From an uncultured Pelagibacteraceae bacterium (GTDB lineage Bacteria > Pseudomonadota > Alphaproteobacteria > Pelagibacterales > Pelagibacteraceae), in the NCBI GenBank assembly GCA_902604005.1, contig CACKXH010000005.1, positions 1 to 57,419 of the forward strand: a stretch of 57,419 nt of DNA, written 5' to 3'. Shown here in pieces: positions 26,488 to 36,972 of the stretch. How positions within the stretch are numbered: the stretch's first letter is position 1; every line of letters starts with the position of its first letter. The notes under the pieces were generated by a model. It saw only the letters and a program-made list of their open reading frames with translations, searched no databases and was not told where the DNA came from. Both the position numbers and the translations under genes were made by a program.

Positions 26488-26539
26488 TTCATTTCCATTT
26501 CGTTTCGTTCATTTCGTTCGTTTCGTTCCATTCCGTTCT
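26488..26539. repeat. GAACGAAAC-type simple repeat between rpsO and pnp
   Basis: On the minus strand the spacer is a degenerate tandem array of GAACG/AAACG/AAATG units. The 11-mer TTCGTTTCGTT (plus strand) occurs at 26499-26509 and 26517-26527. It runs straight into the pnp ATG, replacing any obvious hairpin. Confidence 0.75.
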
Positions 26540-26552
26540 ATCTGATTTAACT

Positions 26553-26801
26553 TTATTTTCTTAAATTTAATTTAGACAGTACATTTTTGTAAGAATCTAT
26601 TTTATTTTTTTTTAAATAGTCTAACAATTTTTTTCTTCGATTTACTGCTCTTAATAGTCCTACTGAAGAATGTTTATCTTTTTTAAATTTCTTTATATGA
26701 CTTGAAAGAGTTTCAATCTTATCAGTTAGTAATGCAATTTGGATTTCTGATGATCCAGTATCCTTTTCATGCATAGCTAATTCTTGTGCTTTTTTATTCA
26801 T
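26553..26801 (-). CDS. rpsO: 30S ribosomal protein S15
   Basis: An 82-residue S15 (usual length 88-89). It shows HEKDTGSSEIQIALLT, LSSHIKKFKKDKHSSVGLLRAVNRRKKLLDYL-type helices (read in parts) and the basic C-terminal end. It binds the 16S rRNA central domain. The missing residues are at the N-terminus, which starts MNKKAQELAM. Twelve nt downstream of rbfA on the same strand. Confidence 0.94.
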   Translation of the reverse strand: MNKKAQELAMHEKDTGSSEIQIALLTDKIETLSSHIKKFKKDKHSSVGLLRAVNRRKKLLDYLKKNKIDSYKNVLSKLNLRK

Positions 26802-26813
26802 GTCTTATTCTTT

Positions 26814-27182
26814 CTATTTATTTGTTTGTTTTATTAAGTTTTCTATTTTTTCTGCATACTCAAAAGACTCATCTTTTCTAAAAAGTAATTTTGGTAAAAA
26901 TTTCATCGCTACTTTTTTTGATAAAATTTTTCTAATTAAAAATGAATACTCCTTAAGAACGTTAATCACTTCTTCAGCATTTTTACCTCCCAATGGAAGC
27001 ACATACGCTTTAGCAATCTTTAGATCTTGACTCATTTTAACTTCTGTAACTGTAATTGTGTTAGTTTCTAATTTCGGCACCTTAGCCTCATTTCTAATAA
27101 AAATCATGCTTAAAGATTGTTTAATCATCTCACCAACTCTGAGCTGTCTCTGTGATACTGGTTTGCCTATTCTATCTGCCAT
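26814..27182 (-). CDS. rbfA: Ribosome-binding factor A
   Basis: A 122-residue KH-fold 30S maturation factor. Visible are SQRQLRVGEMIKQSLSMIF, the ITVTEVKMSQDLKIAKAYV strand and a conserved L-R-x-x-L-like stretch (LIRKILSKKVAMKFLPKLLF). One-base overlap with infB. truB, often between rbfA and rpsO elsewhere, is not here. Confidence 0.93.
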   Translation of the reverse strand: MADRIGKPVSQRQLRVGEMIKQSLSMIFIRNEAKVPKLETNTITVTEVKMSQDLKIAKAYVLPLGGKNAEEVINVLKEYSFLIRKILSKKVAMKFLPKLLFRKDESFEYAEKIENLIKQTNK

Positions 27183-29398
27183 TAAATTGACCTTTCCTTA
27201 GATATAATACTAAAAGCTTCTATTGTGTCATTTTTTTGAAAATCCATATAATCTTTTACAGTTATACCACACTCCTGACCGCTACTGACTGATTTTACTT
27301 GGTTTTTTTCTCTAAATAAAGTTCCAACTTTTCCTGTATAGATTATTGCACCATCTCTTATTATCCTCACTTCTGAGACACTCGCAATTTCACCTTCTGT
27401 TACTTTAGAACCAGCTACTTTTCCTGCACCCGAAACTTTAAATATTTCTAAGATTTGTGCACTACCAGTAATTGTTTCTTTTATGTCGGGAGTAAGCAAT
27501 CCAGACATTCTTTGTTTAATATAGTCTAACACTTCATAAATTATATTATAAGATGAAATCTTTATATTTTCATTTTCTGCAAGTTTTTTTGCTTCCTTGC
27601 TTGGCTTGACATTGAAAGCTATCAATACTGCATTTGAAGCCTTAGCTAAAGTAACATCTGTTTCAGTAACCATTCCAATATCAGATAAAATTATTTTCGG
27701 TTTTACCTCGTCATGTTTTATCTGGCTTATAGCATTCTTAATTGCCTCTGATGATCCGTGAACATCAGATTTAATTATTAGATTTAATTCTTCAGTAGAT
27801 TTGTTTGTAAATGCAGATTCTTGAGTTGCAAAAGTTAAAGGATTCTTTCCATCTTTACTTTCTTTTGCTCTATTTTCACTTAAATTTTTTGCTTCTTTTT
27901 CATTATCAAGAACAATGAAATCATCTCCAGCTTTCGCGGCACCGTTAATCCCTAAAATTTCTACTGGAGTTGATGGTGATGCATCGTTAATATTTTTTCC
28001 TTTATCATTAATAATTGCTCGTACCTTTCCCCATTTTAATCCACTGACAAAAAAATCTCCTTTTTTAAGAGTCCCCGTTGTAACAATTATTGTTGCAACT
28101 GGACCTCTACCTACATCTATTTTGGACTCTAATACTATTCCAGTTGCTTTAGACTCAAAATCTGTTTTTAAATCTAAAATTTCTGCTTGAAGGATTATTG
28201 CTTCTACTAACTTATCCAAATTTAATTTTGTTTTTGCAGATATCTCAACCATTAGAGTATCTCCTGATAAATCTTCTGCAATTAATTCATGTTCTAATAA
28301 TTGATTTTTAATCTTTTGTGGATCGGACTCAGGTAAATCACATTTATTTATAGCAACAACGATTGGAACATTTGCAGCTTTAGCATGTTTAATAGACTCT
28401 ATTGTTTGAGGTTTAACTCCATCATCAGCAGCAACTACTAAAACCACAACATCTGTAAGTTTTGATCCTCTCGCTCTCATCTCAGTAAATGCAGCGTGGC
28501 CTGGAGTATCAATAAAAGTTAGTTTATTAGATTGGCTTTCAATTTGATAAGCACCAATATGCTGTGTTATTCCACCAAATTCACCTGATACAACATTAGC
28601 ACTACGAAGGACGTCTAGCACAGAAGTTTTACCATGATCAACATGTCCCATAACTGTAACTATTGGAGGTCTATTTTTTAAGTTTTCTGCTCTTGATTCT
28701 TTGATTTTTTGAATAATCTCCTCAGCTTTTTCTTCTCTAATTGGATTGTGTCCAAATTCTTTTACAAGATATTCTGCAGTATCTGCGGCTAATGTTTGGT
28801 TAATTGTAACAGTAACTCCCATGCCAAACAAAAATTTAATAACATTGCTTGATTGTTCCGCCATTCTGTTAGCTAACTCTCTAACTGTTATCGCTTCAGG
28901 TATATTAATATCTCGTTTTACTGGTTTTAGGTTTTCTTTATTCTCTTCTTTATTAAAGTTCTTTAGTTCTTTTTGTCTTGCTCTTTTTACTGATGCTAAA
29001 CTTCTCTCTCTAGTTTCTATTTCATCACTCAAAGCTCTAGAAACAGTAAGTTTAACTTGTCTTTTATTCGTGCCTAATTTCGTTTTTTTATCATTATCAG
29101 AATCACTTTTTAATTTTTTTGTTGCTCTTTGTTCAGCTAGTTTACGTCTTTCAAAATCACTTGTGATAGGTGAAGTTTTAGGGGTATTAAAATTTGGCTT
29201 TGAAAAATTACTTTTTTTAAAATTTTGAGGAGAATATTTTGATCCTGAATGTTTATTAAAATTTCCTTTTCCACCTGCAGGTTTAGAAAATTTTTTTTCT
29301 ATTACTACAGTTTTTTTTCCTTGATTTTTAGATGCATCAAAACTCTTTATAGGTTTTTTGGAAGTACCCGAAATAGTTAATTTTGTTTTTTTCTCCAT
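27182..29398 (-). CDS. infB: Translation initiation factor IF-2
   Basis: GTPase that delivers initiator tRNA to the 30S subunit. The Lys-rich N-terminal region (about 1-160) is low complexity. An IF2_N segment has [16 protein letters not shown]. The G domain shows GHVDHGKTS (G1), DTPGHAAF (G3) and NKCDLP (G4), followed by the C-terminal beta-barrel and IF2 C domains. 738 residues. Sits between nusA and rbfA in the classic operon. Confidence 0.97.
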   Translation of the reverse strand: MEKKTKLTISGTSKKPIKSFDASKNQGKKTVVIEKKFSKPAGGKGNFNKHSGSKYSPQNFKKSNFSKPNFNTPKTSPITSDFERRKLAEQRATKKLKSDSDNDKKTKLGTNKRQVKLTVSRALSDEIETRERSLASVKRARQKELKNFNKEENKENLKPVKRDINIPEAITVRELANRMAEQSSNVIKFLFGMGVTVTINQTLAADTAEYLVKEFGHNPIREEKAEEIIQKIKESRAENLKNRPPIVTVMGHVDHGKTSVLDVLRSANVVSGEFGGITQHIGAYQIESQSNKLTFIDTPGHAAFTEMRARGSKLTDVVVLVVAADDGVKPQTIESIKHAKAANVPIVVAINKCDLPESDPQKIKNQLLEHELIAEDLSGDTLMVEISAKTKLNLDKLVEAIILQAEILDLKTDFESKATGIVLESKIDVGRGPVATIIVTTGTLKKGDFFVSGLKWGKVRAIINDKGKNINDASPSTPVEILGINGAAKAGDDFIVLDNEKEAKNLSENRAKESKDGKNPLTFATQESAFTNKSTEELNLIIKSDVHGSSEAIKNAISQIKHDEVKPKIILSDIGMVTETDVTLAKASNAVLIAFNVKPSKEAKKLAENENIKISSYNIIYEVLDYIKQRMSGLLTPDIKETITGSAQILEIFKVSGAGKVAGSKVTEGEIASVSEVRIIRDGAIIYTGKVGTLFREKNQVKSVSSGQECGITVKDYMDFQKNDTIEAFSIISKERSI

Positions 29399-29408
29399 TT
29401 TTCATCTC

Positions 29409-30962
29409 TCAATCTTTATAAACTATATTTCTTGCAGACATTATTAATTCATCTGCTTCTTTTCTTGATAAAGCAAAATCTTCAAGATAACCTTGGATTT
29501 TTACTCTTTCACCTTTTATAACATCAAAACCTCCGGTAAGTTCGTCGGAGGCTAAATCTGCAAAATCTACTAACTTCAAAATTTTTTGTTCACCTAATGT
29601 TACAAGCATGCCTGGGGTTAAACCTTTTAAATTTATTAGATCATCTGCAAGACCCAAATCTTTAATTCTTTTCGAAATATCTTCCTGATCTTTTTCATAA
29701 AATTCTTTTGCACGTTCAATGAGAGCTTTTGCTGTATCTTCTTCTATGCCCTCTATTTTCATTAGACTTTCAAAGGTACTATCTTTAATATCATCAATTG
29801 TTGAAAAACCTTCAGCAACTAATAGTTGTCCCAAAGTTTCATCTAATTCTAAGTTTTTAACAAAGTTTTCAGTTTTTTCTTTAAATTCTGATTGTCTTCT
29901 CTCTGAGTCTTCCTGGTCAGTCATTATATTAATTTCATAATTTAAGAGCTTTGTTGCTAATCTTACATTTTGACCTCTTCTTCCAATGGCTTTACTAAGA
30001 TTTTCTTCGGTAAGTATAACATCTAACTTTTTATTATTTGAGTCAACATTCACTCTTTGAACTTCAGCAGGAGATAAGGCATTAGACACTAGTACAGCTG
30101 GATCCTCTGACCAATTTACAATATCAATTTTTTCTCCTTGTAATTCGTTAACTACTGCTTGAACTCTTGAACCTCTCATTCCCACACAAGCTCCTACTGG
30201 ATCTAAAGAAGTGTCTACTGCTTTTACACATATTTTTGCTCTACTTCCTGGATCTCTTGAAGAAGATTTAATTTCTATTAATCCATCATAAATTTCTGGA
30301 ACCTCTTGAACAAACAACTTTTCCATAAATTTTGGATGGGCCCTAGATAAAAAAATTTGTTGACCTCTTTGTTCTCTTCTTACATCATAACAATAAGCTT
30401 TTACTCTATCACCAGCTTTAATATTTTCCCTTGGAATTAATTCATTTTTTTGAATTATTGCCTCTGTTCTTCCTAAATCAACAATAACATTACCAAACTC
30501 CAGACGTTTAACTATTCCACTTAGCACAGTTTCTTTTTTATCTATAAAATCATTAAATTGTCTTTCTCTCTCTGCTTCCCTTACACTTGAATTAATGACT
30601 TGTTTAGCAGTTTGTGCAGCTATTCTTCCAAAATCAAAGGCTGGTAAAGGTTGTAAAATTTCGTCTCCTATACTCTTATCTTTGTTTGTTTCTTGTAACT
30701 TTATTGCTCCTTCAAGGTCAATTTCAATATTAGAATTTTCAGGATTTTCCACAATTACAAGTTTCCTAAAAATTTCAATATCTCCACTATCTCTATTTAT
30801 TAAAACTTTAATTTCGTTATCTTGACCAAATTTTGATTTTGCAGCTTTGGCGATACCTGTTTCCATTGAGTTTATGATTAACTCTTTATCTATAGATTTT
30901 TCTAATGCAACAGCTTCCGCTATTCTTAAAAGTTCTAGTTTGTCTGCTCTTTTATTTAACAT
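29409..30962 (-). CDS. nusA: Transcription termination/antitermination factor NusA
   Basis: A 517-residue RNAP-binding factor. N-terminal domain (NKRADKLELLRIAEAVALEK), S1 domain (GIVKRLEFGNVIVDLG), two KH domains (VGACVGMRGSRVQAVVNEL; AIGRRGQNVRLATKL), then C-terminal helix-hairpin-helix acidic repeats. The start is placed at MLNKRADK, which has GGAGC about 11 nt upstream; a longer frame from 31001 would begin inside the terminator hairpin. rimP, the usual upstream neighbour, is absent. Confidence 0.96.
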   Translation of the reverse strand: MLNKRADKLELLRIAEAVALEKSIDKELIINSMETGIAKAAKSKFGQDNEIKVLINRDSGDIEIFRKLVIVENPENSNIEIDLEGAIKLQETNKDKSIGDEILQPLPAFDFGRIAAQTAKQVINSSVREAERERQFNDFIDKKETVLSGIVKRLEFGNVIVDLGRTEAIIQKNELIPRENIKAGDRVKAYCYDVRREQRGQQIFLSRAHPKFMEKLFVQEVPEIYDGLIEIKSSSRDPGSRAKICVKAVDTSLDPVGACVGMRGSRVQAVVNELQGEKIDIVNWSEDPAVLVSNALSPAEVQRVNVDSNNKKLDVILTEENLSKAIGRRGQNVRLATKLLNYEINIMTDQEDSERRQSEFKEKTENFVKNLELDETLGQLLVAEGFSTIDDIKDSTFESLMKIEGIEEDTAKALIERAKEFYEKDQEDISKRIKDLGLADDLINLKGLTPGMLVTLGEQKILKLVDFADLASDELTGGFDVIKGERVKIQGYLEDFALSRKEADELIMSARNIVYKD

Positions 30963-30977
30963 ATTTTTGTTTGCTCC

Positions 30978-31004
30978 AAAAAAAAATGGGCTAAAGCCCA
31001 TTTT
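30978..31004 (-). terminator. Intrinsic terminator / attenuator in the nusA leader
   Basis: Perfect 9-bp stem AAAATGGGC-TTTA-GCCCATTTT with nine T on the minus strand, ending directly at the nusA Shine-Dalgarno GGAGC (30977-30973). It can terminate metK read-through. Because a promoter-like element lies upstream of it (31027-31054), it may also attenuate nusA itself. Confidence 0.8.
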
Positions 31005-31026
31005 GTAAATTCAATAATGTAAGTGG

Positions 31027-31054
31027 AATATAGTAAAATATTTTTTTTATTCAA
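31027..31054 (-). promoter_or_regulatory. Candidate nusA promoter
   Basis: Minus strand TTGAAT (31054-31049), 16-nt spacer rich in A/T, TATATT (31032-31027). It lies just past the metK stop and upstream of the hairpin at 30978-31004. Moderate match in very AT-rich DNA. Confidence 0.4.
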
Positions 31055-31060
31055 CTTAAA

Positions 31061-32230
31061 CTATTTAGAAAAAACCTTAATTTTATCAGTTTTTTCCCAT
31101 GAAAATGAACCATTTTCTTCTGGTATTCTACCAAAATGTCCATAGGCAGATGTTTTTTCATATATAGGTTTATTTAAATTTAACATTTCTCTAATGCCTC
31201 TAGGGCTTAAATCAAAATTTTCTTCTATTTTTTCAACCACAAATTTATTTTTTTCTAAATCATTATCAAACAAATCTACATATATAGACAAAGGTTTTGA
31301 TACCCCAATTGCATAAGCTAATTGTATTAAACATTTTTCTGCAATTTTTGAACCAACAACATTCTTGGCAATATATCTAGCTGCATAAGCTGCAGATCTA
31401 TCTACTTTGGTTGGATCTTTTCCAGAAAAAGCTCCGCCCCCATGTGGCGCTGCACCACCATAAGTATCCACTATAATTTTTCTACCAGTTAAACCACAAT
31501 CTCCATCTGGTCCACCAATTACAAAATTACCTGTTGGATTTACATAAAATTCATCTTCACTAAAACCTTTAAGAAAATTCTCTGGAATAGATTTTAACAT
31601 ATAAGGTCTTAATAAATCCCTAACTTCTGCTTGATTAACATCAGCTGAATGTTGTGAAGAAATTACAACTGATTTAACTTTTGAAGGTTTTCCATTAACG
31701 TACTCGAATGTTACTTGGCTTTTTGAATCTGGTTCAATATTTTTTAATTTTCCAGATTTTCTATCTTCAGCCATTAATCTTAAAATTTTATGAGAATAAT
31801 GTATTGGCGCTGGCATTAAAACATTTGTTTCATTACAAGCATAACCAAACATAATACCTTGGTCTCCTGCTCCTTCATCTTTATTACCAGATGAGTCTAC
31901 ACCCATAGCAATATCAGCTGATTGAGAATGCAAATGGCTTTCAATTTTTGTTGCTTCTTTCCAAGTAAAGCCTTCTTGATCATAACCAATATCTTTAATA
32001 CAATTTCTTACTTTTTCAATTAATTCACTTTGTTTAATTTCAGGTCCTCTTACTTCTCCAGCCAAAACTACTTTATTTGTTGTTGTAAGAGTCTCGCATG
32101 CTACTCTAGAAAAAGGATCACTTGACAGATAACTATCTACCACCATATCTGAAATTCTATCAGACACTTTATCAGGATGACCCTCAGAAACTGATTCACT
32201 AGTGAAAAGATAATTTTTAAGATTACTCAT
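31061..32230 (-). CDS. metK: S-adenosylmethionine synthetase
   Basis: Makes SAM from methionine and ATP. Visible are [14 protein letters not shown] at the start, [12 protein letters not shown], and the P-loop-like [19 protein letters not shown]. The 389-residue length is normal. Its start overlaps lnt by 8 nt, so it is the tail of the fur-miaB-phoH-ybeY-lnt unit. No SAM riboswitch can sit in front of it because lnt coding sequence occupies that place. Confidence 0.97.
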   Translation of the reverse strand: MSNLKNYLFTSESVSEGHPDKVSDRISDMVVDSYLSSDPFSRVACETLTTTNKVVLAGEVRGPEIKQSELIEKVRNCIKDIGYDQEGFTWKEATKIESHLHSQSADIAMGVDSSGNKDEGAGDQGIMFGYACNETNVLMPAPIHYSHKILRLMAEDRKSGKLKNIEPDSKSQVTFEYVNGKPSKVKSVVISSQHSADVNQAEVRDLLRPYMLKSIPENFLKGFSEDEFYVNPTGNFVIGGPDGDCGLTGRKIIVDTYGGAAPHGGGAFSGKDPTKVDRSAAYAARYIAKNVVGSKIAEKCLIQLAYAIGVSKPLSIYVDLFDNDLEKNKFVVEKIEENFDLSPRGIREMLNLNKPIYEKTSAYGHFGRIPEENGSFSWEKTDKIKVFSK

Positions 32231-33767
32231 TTTTAATTTTAATAAATGAAAATATTAAAAAAATATACAATAAAATTAATAATCCAAAAATTTTATTTCC
32301 ATATTTTGAAAATACTGTCGGTTGTATTTTTCTACTTTCATCAAAATCTATATATTTCGATTGTCCAAATTTTACTTTCTGTTCAATAGCTCCTAAAGGA
32401 TTAATTATAGCTGCTATACCATTATTTGATGAACGTAATACGTATTTACCACTTTCGATTGCTCTAAAAATACTATGAACAAAATGTTGTTGAGGCCCTA
32501 TTGATTTTCCAAACCATCCATCTTCAGAAATATTTATGATTAAATCAAAGTCAAAACTATGAAACAATTTCCCTGAATAGATTATTTCGTAACAAATTAA
32601 AGGTAAAATTTTTAAAATAAAATTTTTTTCTTTAATTTCTATAATATTTCTTTGATCTCCACTTGAAAATGATTGATAGTTATTAGTAATAGATTTAAGA
32701 CCAATTTTTTTTAAAATATTTTCAAAAGGTAAAAATTCACCGAAAGGAACTAATTTTATTTTATTATATGAATGTAATAAATTCAGTTCATTATCATAAA
32801 TCGAAAATGTGTTAAAATAATCTTTATAATTATTTTTAATAGATTGTTTATTAATTCCTATTATAAACAAATGATTTTCATTAAAATTTTCATTAAATAA
32901 CCATTTAAACTCTACCAATTCTTTTTGCGAAATATCTGGAAGTATTCCTTCAGGCCATACAAAAATAGTTTTTTCGTCTATATTTGGACTACTTATCTTT
33001 ATCAAATCCTCAATGACAGAAACTGAATTAGTATTGTGATAAAATCTATCAAGACTAATATTAGATCCTAAAACTCTCAATTTATAATCGTAAAATTTTT
33101 TTTCAGCTTTATTAAATTCATTTTTATAAAAGGATCCATTAACATAAAAAAGTATAGTCAGTATAAGAAAAAAGATAGGAACACCTAAATCTTTCTTTTG
33201 GTCTTTTAAGATTAATACTGCAGGGCTAGTGAACAAAGAAATACAAAATAAATTAAATCCATAAGTTCCTATTATTGAGGTAATACTTAATATTTCTAAT
33301 TGGTCTGAAAAACTATATGCAATTAAGTTCCAAGGAAAACCAGTTAAAATAGATCCTCTCACAAACTCTAGAACTCCAAAAATTAAGGAAAAAAATAAAA
33401 ATGAACTTATAATTTTTTTAGGTTTTAAAATTATAAAAAGATAAGCTACCATTCCGTAAAATAATGCCAAAAAAGCTGGTATTAAAATTATAGTTAATGG
33501 AATTAAAAATTGAAAATTATGATCAAATGTTAAAGAAATTGATATCCAGTATAAATTAGTAAAAAAATAACCAAAGCCAAATAACCATCCATAAAAAAAG
33601 AAAATTTTATCATTTTTATAATTATTAGATTTTTTTACTAAAAATAGAAAAAATAAACTAAATGTCAAAAAGTTAATTATTAAAAAATTATACGGCGGTA
33701 AGCTCAATGAAGTTATTATTCCTAAAGCAATTAAAAATATAAATTCAATATATAATTTTTTTTTCAA
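32223..33767 (-). CDS. lnt: Apolipoprotein N-acyltransferase
   Basis: Last step of lipoprotein maturation in the inner membrane. About seven N-terminal hydrophobic segments precede a nitrilase-like domain with the catalytic set Glu (FVWPEG), Lys ([15 protein letters not shown]) and Cys ([11 protein letters not shown]). [14 protein letters not shown] is the conserved region after the Cys. 514 residues, typical. It overlaps metK by 8 nt and follows ybeY by 6 nt. Confidence 0.95.
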   Translation of the reverse strand: MKKKLYIEFIFLIALGIITSLSLPPYNFLIINFLTFSLFFLFLVKKSNNYKNDKIFFFYGWLFGFGYFFTNLYWISISLTFDHNFQFLIPLTIILIPAFLALFYGMVAYLFIILKPKKIISSFLFFSLIFGVLEFVRGSILTGFPWNLIAYSFSDQLEILSITSIIGTYGFNLFCISLFTSPAVLILKDQKKDLGVPIFFLILTILFYVNGSFYKNEFNKAEKKFYDYKLRVLGSNISLDRFYHNTNSVSVIEDLIKISSPNIDEKTIFVWPEGILPDISQKELVEFKWLFNENFNENHLFIIGINKQSIKNNYKDYFNTFSIYDNELNLLHSYNKIKLVPFGEFLPFENILKKIGLKSITNNYQSFSSGDQRNIIEIKEKNFILKILPLICYEIIYSGKLFHSFDFDLIINISEDGWFGKSIGPQQHFVHSIFRAIESGKYVLRSSNNGIAAIINPLGAIEQKVKFGQSKYIDFDESRKIQPTVFSKYGNKIFGLLILLYIFLIFSFIKIKNE

Positions 33768-33773
33768 TTTAAT

Positions 33774-34229
33774 TTATTTTGAAGTTACTGATTGATATAT
33801 TCGATTCTCTTCTTTTAACATCTTTAAATAATCTTTATTCTTTAAGTGATCAAATCCTAATAAATGAAGAAAACCATGAATGAACACTTTAATCAATTTA
33901 TCTTCAAAAACTTTTCTCTTTTGAGATTTTGGTTTATCGATAAAATTATAACTTATTATTATGTCACCAATGTAAGCCTCTTTTAATACCTTTTTTTTAT
34001 TTTTAAAAGGAAACGATAAAATATCTGTAGGTTTATTTTTATTTCTAAAATTTTTATTTAATTTTTTTATATTTTTATTATTAGATAATAAAAGTGTTAA
34101 GCTAATTTTTTTGTTTAAAAATCTATATTTCTTTGGAAAAGAATTACAAATTTTTTTAAAAAAAAGTTCTTTATTTTTAATTCTTTTTGACCAGGCCTTC
34201 TCTTCAGAGAAGACATTAATATTAATCAT
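33774..34229 (-). CDS. ybeY: Endoribonuclease YbeY
   Basis: A 151-residue metalloprotein for 16S rRNA 3' maturation and 70S quality control. The three-His metal motif HGFLHLLGFDH is intact and NKPTDILSFPF is the conserved strand. Overlap with phoH (8 nt) is the usual phoH-ybeY-lnt order. Confidence 0.95.
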   Translation of the reverse strand: MININVFSEEKAWSKRIKNKELFFKKICNSFPKKYRFLNKKISLTLLLSNNKNIKKLNKNFRNKNKPTDILSFPFKNKKKVLKEAYIGDIIISYNFIDKPKSQKRKVFEDKLIKVFIHGFLHLLGFDHLKNKDYLKMLKEENRIYQSVTSK

Positions 34230-35217
34230 TTTTTGAATATGCTTTTACTATTTTTGAAACAAGTGGGTGTCGTACAACATCTGCATGATCAAAATCAACA
34301 ACTGATATTTCATTAAGGTGACCTAATAATTCTTTAGATCTTACAAGGCCTGACAAATTTTTGTTGGGTAAATCTATTTGAGTTGGATCACCATTAACAA
34401 CAATCTTTGAATTTTCTCCTAAACGCGTTAAAAACATTTTAATTTGTGTATCTGTTGCATTTTGAGCCTCATCTAAAATAGCAAAAGAATTTTTAAGTGT
34501 TCTTCCTCTCATAAATGCAAGAGGTGCTATTTCTATATCTCCAATTTCAATCATTCTTTGTATCTTTTCAAAGTCAAATAAATCATAAAGAGAATCATAT
34601 AAAGGTCTTAAATATGGATCTACTTTTTCTTTCATATCTCCTGGTAAAAAACCTAAACGTTCTCCTGCTTCAACAGCTGGTCTTGATAAAATTATTCTTT
34701 CTATTTTTTTTTCTAGTAACATTGTAAGACCTATTGCTACAGCCAAAAAAGTTTTACCAGTACCTGCGGGTCCTGCAGAAATAATAATATCACTTTGTCT
34801 TAGAGCTCTTACGTATTCTTTTTGATTTTCTGATCTTGGAATTATAGATTTTTTTGGAGTTTTAATAATATCTGTAACATTATTTTTTTTTATCTTTTCG
34901 TTTATCATAAATTTATCTACAGAAGAAACTATATCTTTATTTTCTATACTACCATTGTTAATAAATTGATTTGCTAAAAACTGAATTGCACTTTTTAATA
35001 TTTCATTATTTTGTGGATCAGATTTAATTAATATAGAATTGCCACGAGAATACAGATTTGAATTAGTGATTTTTTCCAATTCTTTTAAATTTTTATTAAA
35101 TTCACCAACTACTCCCAACAATAAGTTATTGTCATGAAAAATAACACTTAAAGAATTATTGTCTGAATAAACAAATTTAAGCGATGAATCTAGGTTTTTT
35201 TTAATTAAGCCACTCAA
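34222..35217 (-). CDS. ybeZ: PhoH-family ATPase (YbeZ)
   Basis: A 331-residue PhoH-like protein, partner of YbeY in RNA metabolism. Walker A GPAGTGKTFLAVAIGL and Walker B FAILDEAQNAT are clear; VVNGDPTQIDLP follows as in RNA helicase-like folds. The N-terminal 120 residues form a small variable domain. miaB lies 3 nt upstream and ybeY overlaps downstream. Confidence 0.94.
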   Translation of the reverse strand: MSGLIKKNLDSSLKFVYSDNNSLSVIFHDNNLLLGVVGEFNKNLKELEKITNSNLYSRGNSILIKSDPQNNEILKSAIQFLANQFINNGSIENKDIVSSVDKFMINEKIKKNNVTDIIKTPKKSIIPRSENQKEYVRALRQSDIIISAGPAGTGKTFLAVAIGLTMLLEKKIERIILSRPAVEAGERLGFLPGDMKEKVDPYLRPLYDSLYDLFDFEKIQRMIEIGDIEIAPLAFMRGRTLKNSFAILDEAQNATDTQIKMFLTRLGENSKIVVNGDPTQIDLPNKNLSGLVRSKELLGHLNEISVVDFDHADVVRHPLVSKIVKAYSKND

Positions 35218-35220
35218 TAG

Positions 35221-36549
35221 TTATGCTACCATTTGATTTGAATTTTTAGAAACTTTACCAAATAAGGTAGTCCTGTTACTTTTGTAAATTTTAACTGACA
35301 TAACTTTTCCAATGTCTTCTTTTTTACCATTAAATACAACAGATGTCATATATTCTGACCTACCAAAAACTTTTGTTTTATCTTCAGTTAAATTCTCTAC
35401 TAACACATTTAAAATCTTATTTTCTAAAGATCTGTTAACACTTATTTGGTTTTCAAATAATTGGTTTTGTATTATTTCCAACCTTTCCATTGAAATTTTT
35501 TTATCAATTAACTGAAGATTAGCAGCAACAGTCCCTGGCCTCGGACTAAAAATAAAGGAATATGAATTAATAAACTTAATTCTGTTAATTAAATTTAGAG
35601 TTTCTTTAAAGTCCTCTTCTTTTTCTCCTGGATAACCAATAATAAAATCACTTGAAAAGACAATATTTGGATTAATATTTTTCAACTTATCAAATATTTT
35701 ATTGTAATCTCTTACTGTATGTTTTCTATTCATAAGATCTAAAATTTTGTCAGATCCACTTTGAATAGGTAAATGCACTAAAGGCATCAATTTTTTTGAA
35801 AATTTATAAACATCAATTAGATCCTCTGTCATATCTTTTGGATGAGATGTTGTATATCTTATTCTTTTAATTTCTGGAATTTTTTCAATCTCCACTAATA
35901 AACTTGATAATCTATGTCCCTCATATTCATAAGAATTTACATTTTGACCAAGTAGAATAATTTCTTTTACACCGTTATCTGCTAAATATTTAGCTTCATC
36001 TATAATTTGTTTAAATGGTCTAGAATATTCTGGTCCCCTTGTAAACGGAACTACACAAAAGTGACAAAACTTATCACACCCTTCTTGAATAGTTAAAAAT
36101 GATGAAACTTTTGCAGATTCATTTTTAATTTCACTTAAATATTTAAACTTTGATACAGCATCAAATTCTGTTTCTTCAATTTTTTTCATATTTTCAGTAT
36201 AATTTAAAATCATATTATTAATTTTATGATAAGATTGGGGACCAATTACTAAATCAATATAAGGCTCTCTTTTAATCATTTCTTCATTTTCAGCTTGAGC
36301 TACACAACCAGCAATTATAACTAATGGTTTTTTTTTTGTTCTAAAAATTTTTTTAATTCTACCTATCTCATGATAAACTTTTTCTTTTGCTTTATTTCTT
36401 ATATGGCAAGTGTTTATCAAATAACAATTAGCTTCCTCATAATTTTTTGCTTTTTTAAAACCAATTTTTTTAACTGAGTCAAATATTCTATTGGAGTCAT
36501 ACTCATTCATCTGACAGCCAAATGTTTTAATAAATATTTTTTGATTCAT
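35221..36549 (-). CDS. miaB: tRNA-2-methylthio-N6-isopentenyladenosine synthase
   Basis: Radical-SAM methylthiotransferase acting on A37 of tRNAs. N-terminal UPF0004 cluster Cys (FIKTFGCQMNEYDS; NTCHIR; AGCVAQ), radical-SAM motif EGCDKFCHFCVVPFTRG, and a C-terminal TRAM domain. The start MNQKIFIKT (36549) follows the fur stop by one base and fits the family; an ATG at 36576 adds nine residues inside fur. 442 residues. Confidence 0.95.
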   Translation of the reverse strand: MNQKIFIKTFGCQMNEYDSNRIFDSVKKIGFKKAKNYEEANCYLINTCHIRNKAKEKVYHEIGRIKKIFRTKKKPLVIIAGCVAQAENEEMIKREPYIDLVIGPQSYHKINNMILNYTENMKKIEETEFDAVSKFKYLSEIKNESAKVSSFLTIQEGCDKFCHFCVVPFTRGPEYSRPFKQIIDEAKYLADNGVKEIILLGQNVNSYEYEGHRLSSLLVEIEKIPEIKRIRYTTSHPKDMTEDLIDVYKFSKKLMPLVHLPIQSGSDKILDLMNRKHTVRDYNKIFDKLKNINPNIVFSSDFIIGYPGEKEEDFKETLNLINRIKFINSYSFIFSPRPGTVAANLQLIDKKISMERLEIIQNQLFENQISVNRSLENKILNVLVENLTEDKTKVFGRSEYMTSVVFNGKKEDIGKVMSVKIYKSNRTTLFGKVSKNSNQMVA

Positions 36550-36550
36550 A

Positions 36551-36964
36551 TTATTGGGATTTTTTTTTAACCCCATATAATTCTAATTTATGGTCAACCA
36601 AAGTATAACCATGTTTTTCAGCAACTCTTTTTTGTAATTTTTCAATCTCCTCATCAACAAATTCTATAATTTCTCCAGATTTTACATCTATTAAATGATC
36701 GTGATGTCCTTCATTTAGTTCCTCATATCTGGCTTTGCCACCTTTAAATTCGTGTTTCGTAAGAATGCCAGACTCCTCAAAAAGTTTTACAGTTCTATAT
36801 ACAGTAGCAATACTTATTTTTGAATCTAATTTTGACACTCTGTTATATAACTCATCAACATCTGGATGATCGGTCGACTCCGACATCACTTTTGCAATTA
36901 TTCTTCTTTGATCCGTAAGTTTTACACCTTTTGATAAACATTTTTGTTCTATAGTATCTGACAT
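36551..36964 (-). CDS. fur: Fur-family regulator (Fur/Mur type)
   Basis: A 137-residue metal-dependent repressor: winged helix with GVKLTDQRRIIAKVM and ISIATVYRTVKLFEESGIL, then metal-site region GHHDHLIDVKSGEIIEF. No C-terminal Cys pairs. In alphaproteobacteria this lineage can respond to manganese (Mur) or iron, which sequence alone does not settle. Second Fur-superfamily protein in the window besides Irr. Placed directly before miaB, as is common in this class. Confidence 0.9.
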   Translation of the reverse strand: MSDTIEQKCLSKGVKLTDQRRIIAKVMSESTDHPDVDELYNRVSKLDSKISIATVYRTVKLFEESGILTKHEFKGGKARYEELNEGHHDHLIDVKSGEIIEFVDEEIEKLQKRVAEKHGYTLVDHKLELYGVKKKSQ

Positions 36965-36972
36965 GTTTAATT

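Noticed and set aside
26488-26539. CRISPR-like array at the rpsO-pnp spacer
   Set aside because: Units are 5-11 bp with no spacers; it is a simple sequence repeat.
28746-29228. Open frame of 160 codons on the plus strand opposite infB
   Set aside because: Antisense shadow of the Lys-rich IF-2 N-terminus; low-complexity Leu/Ser/Phe translation with no start signals.
31061-32230. SAM riboswitch for metK
   Set aside because: metK starts inside lnt coding sequence; no leader exists to hold an aptamer.
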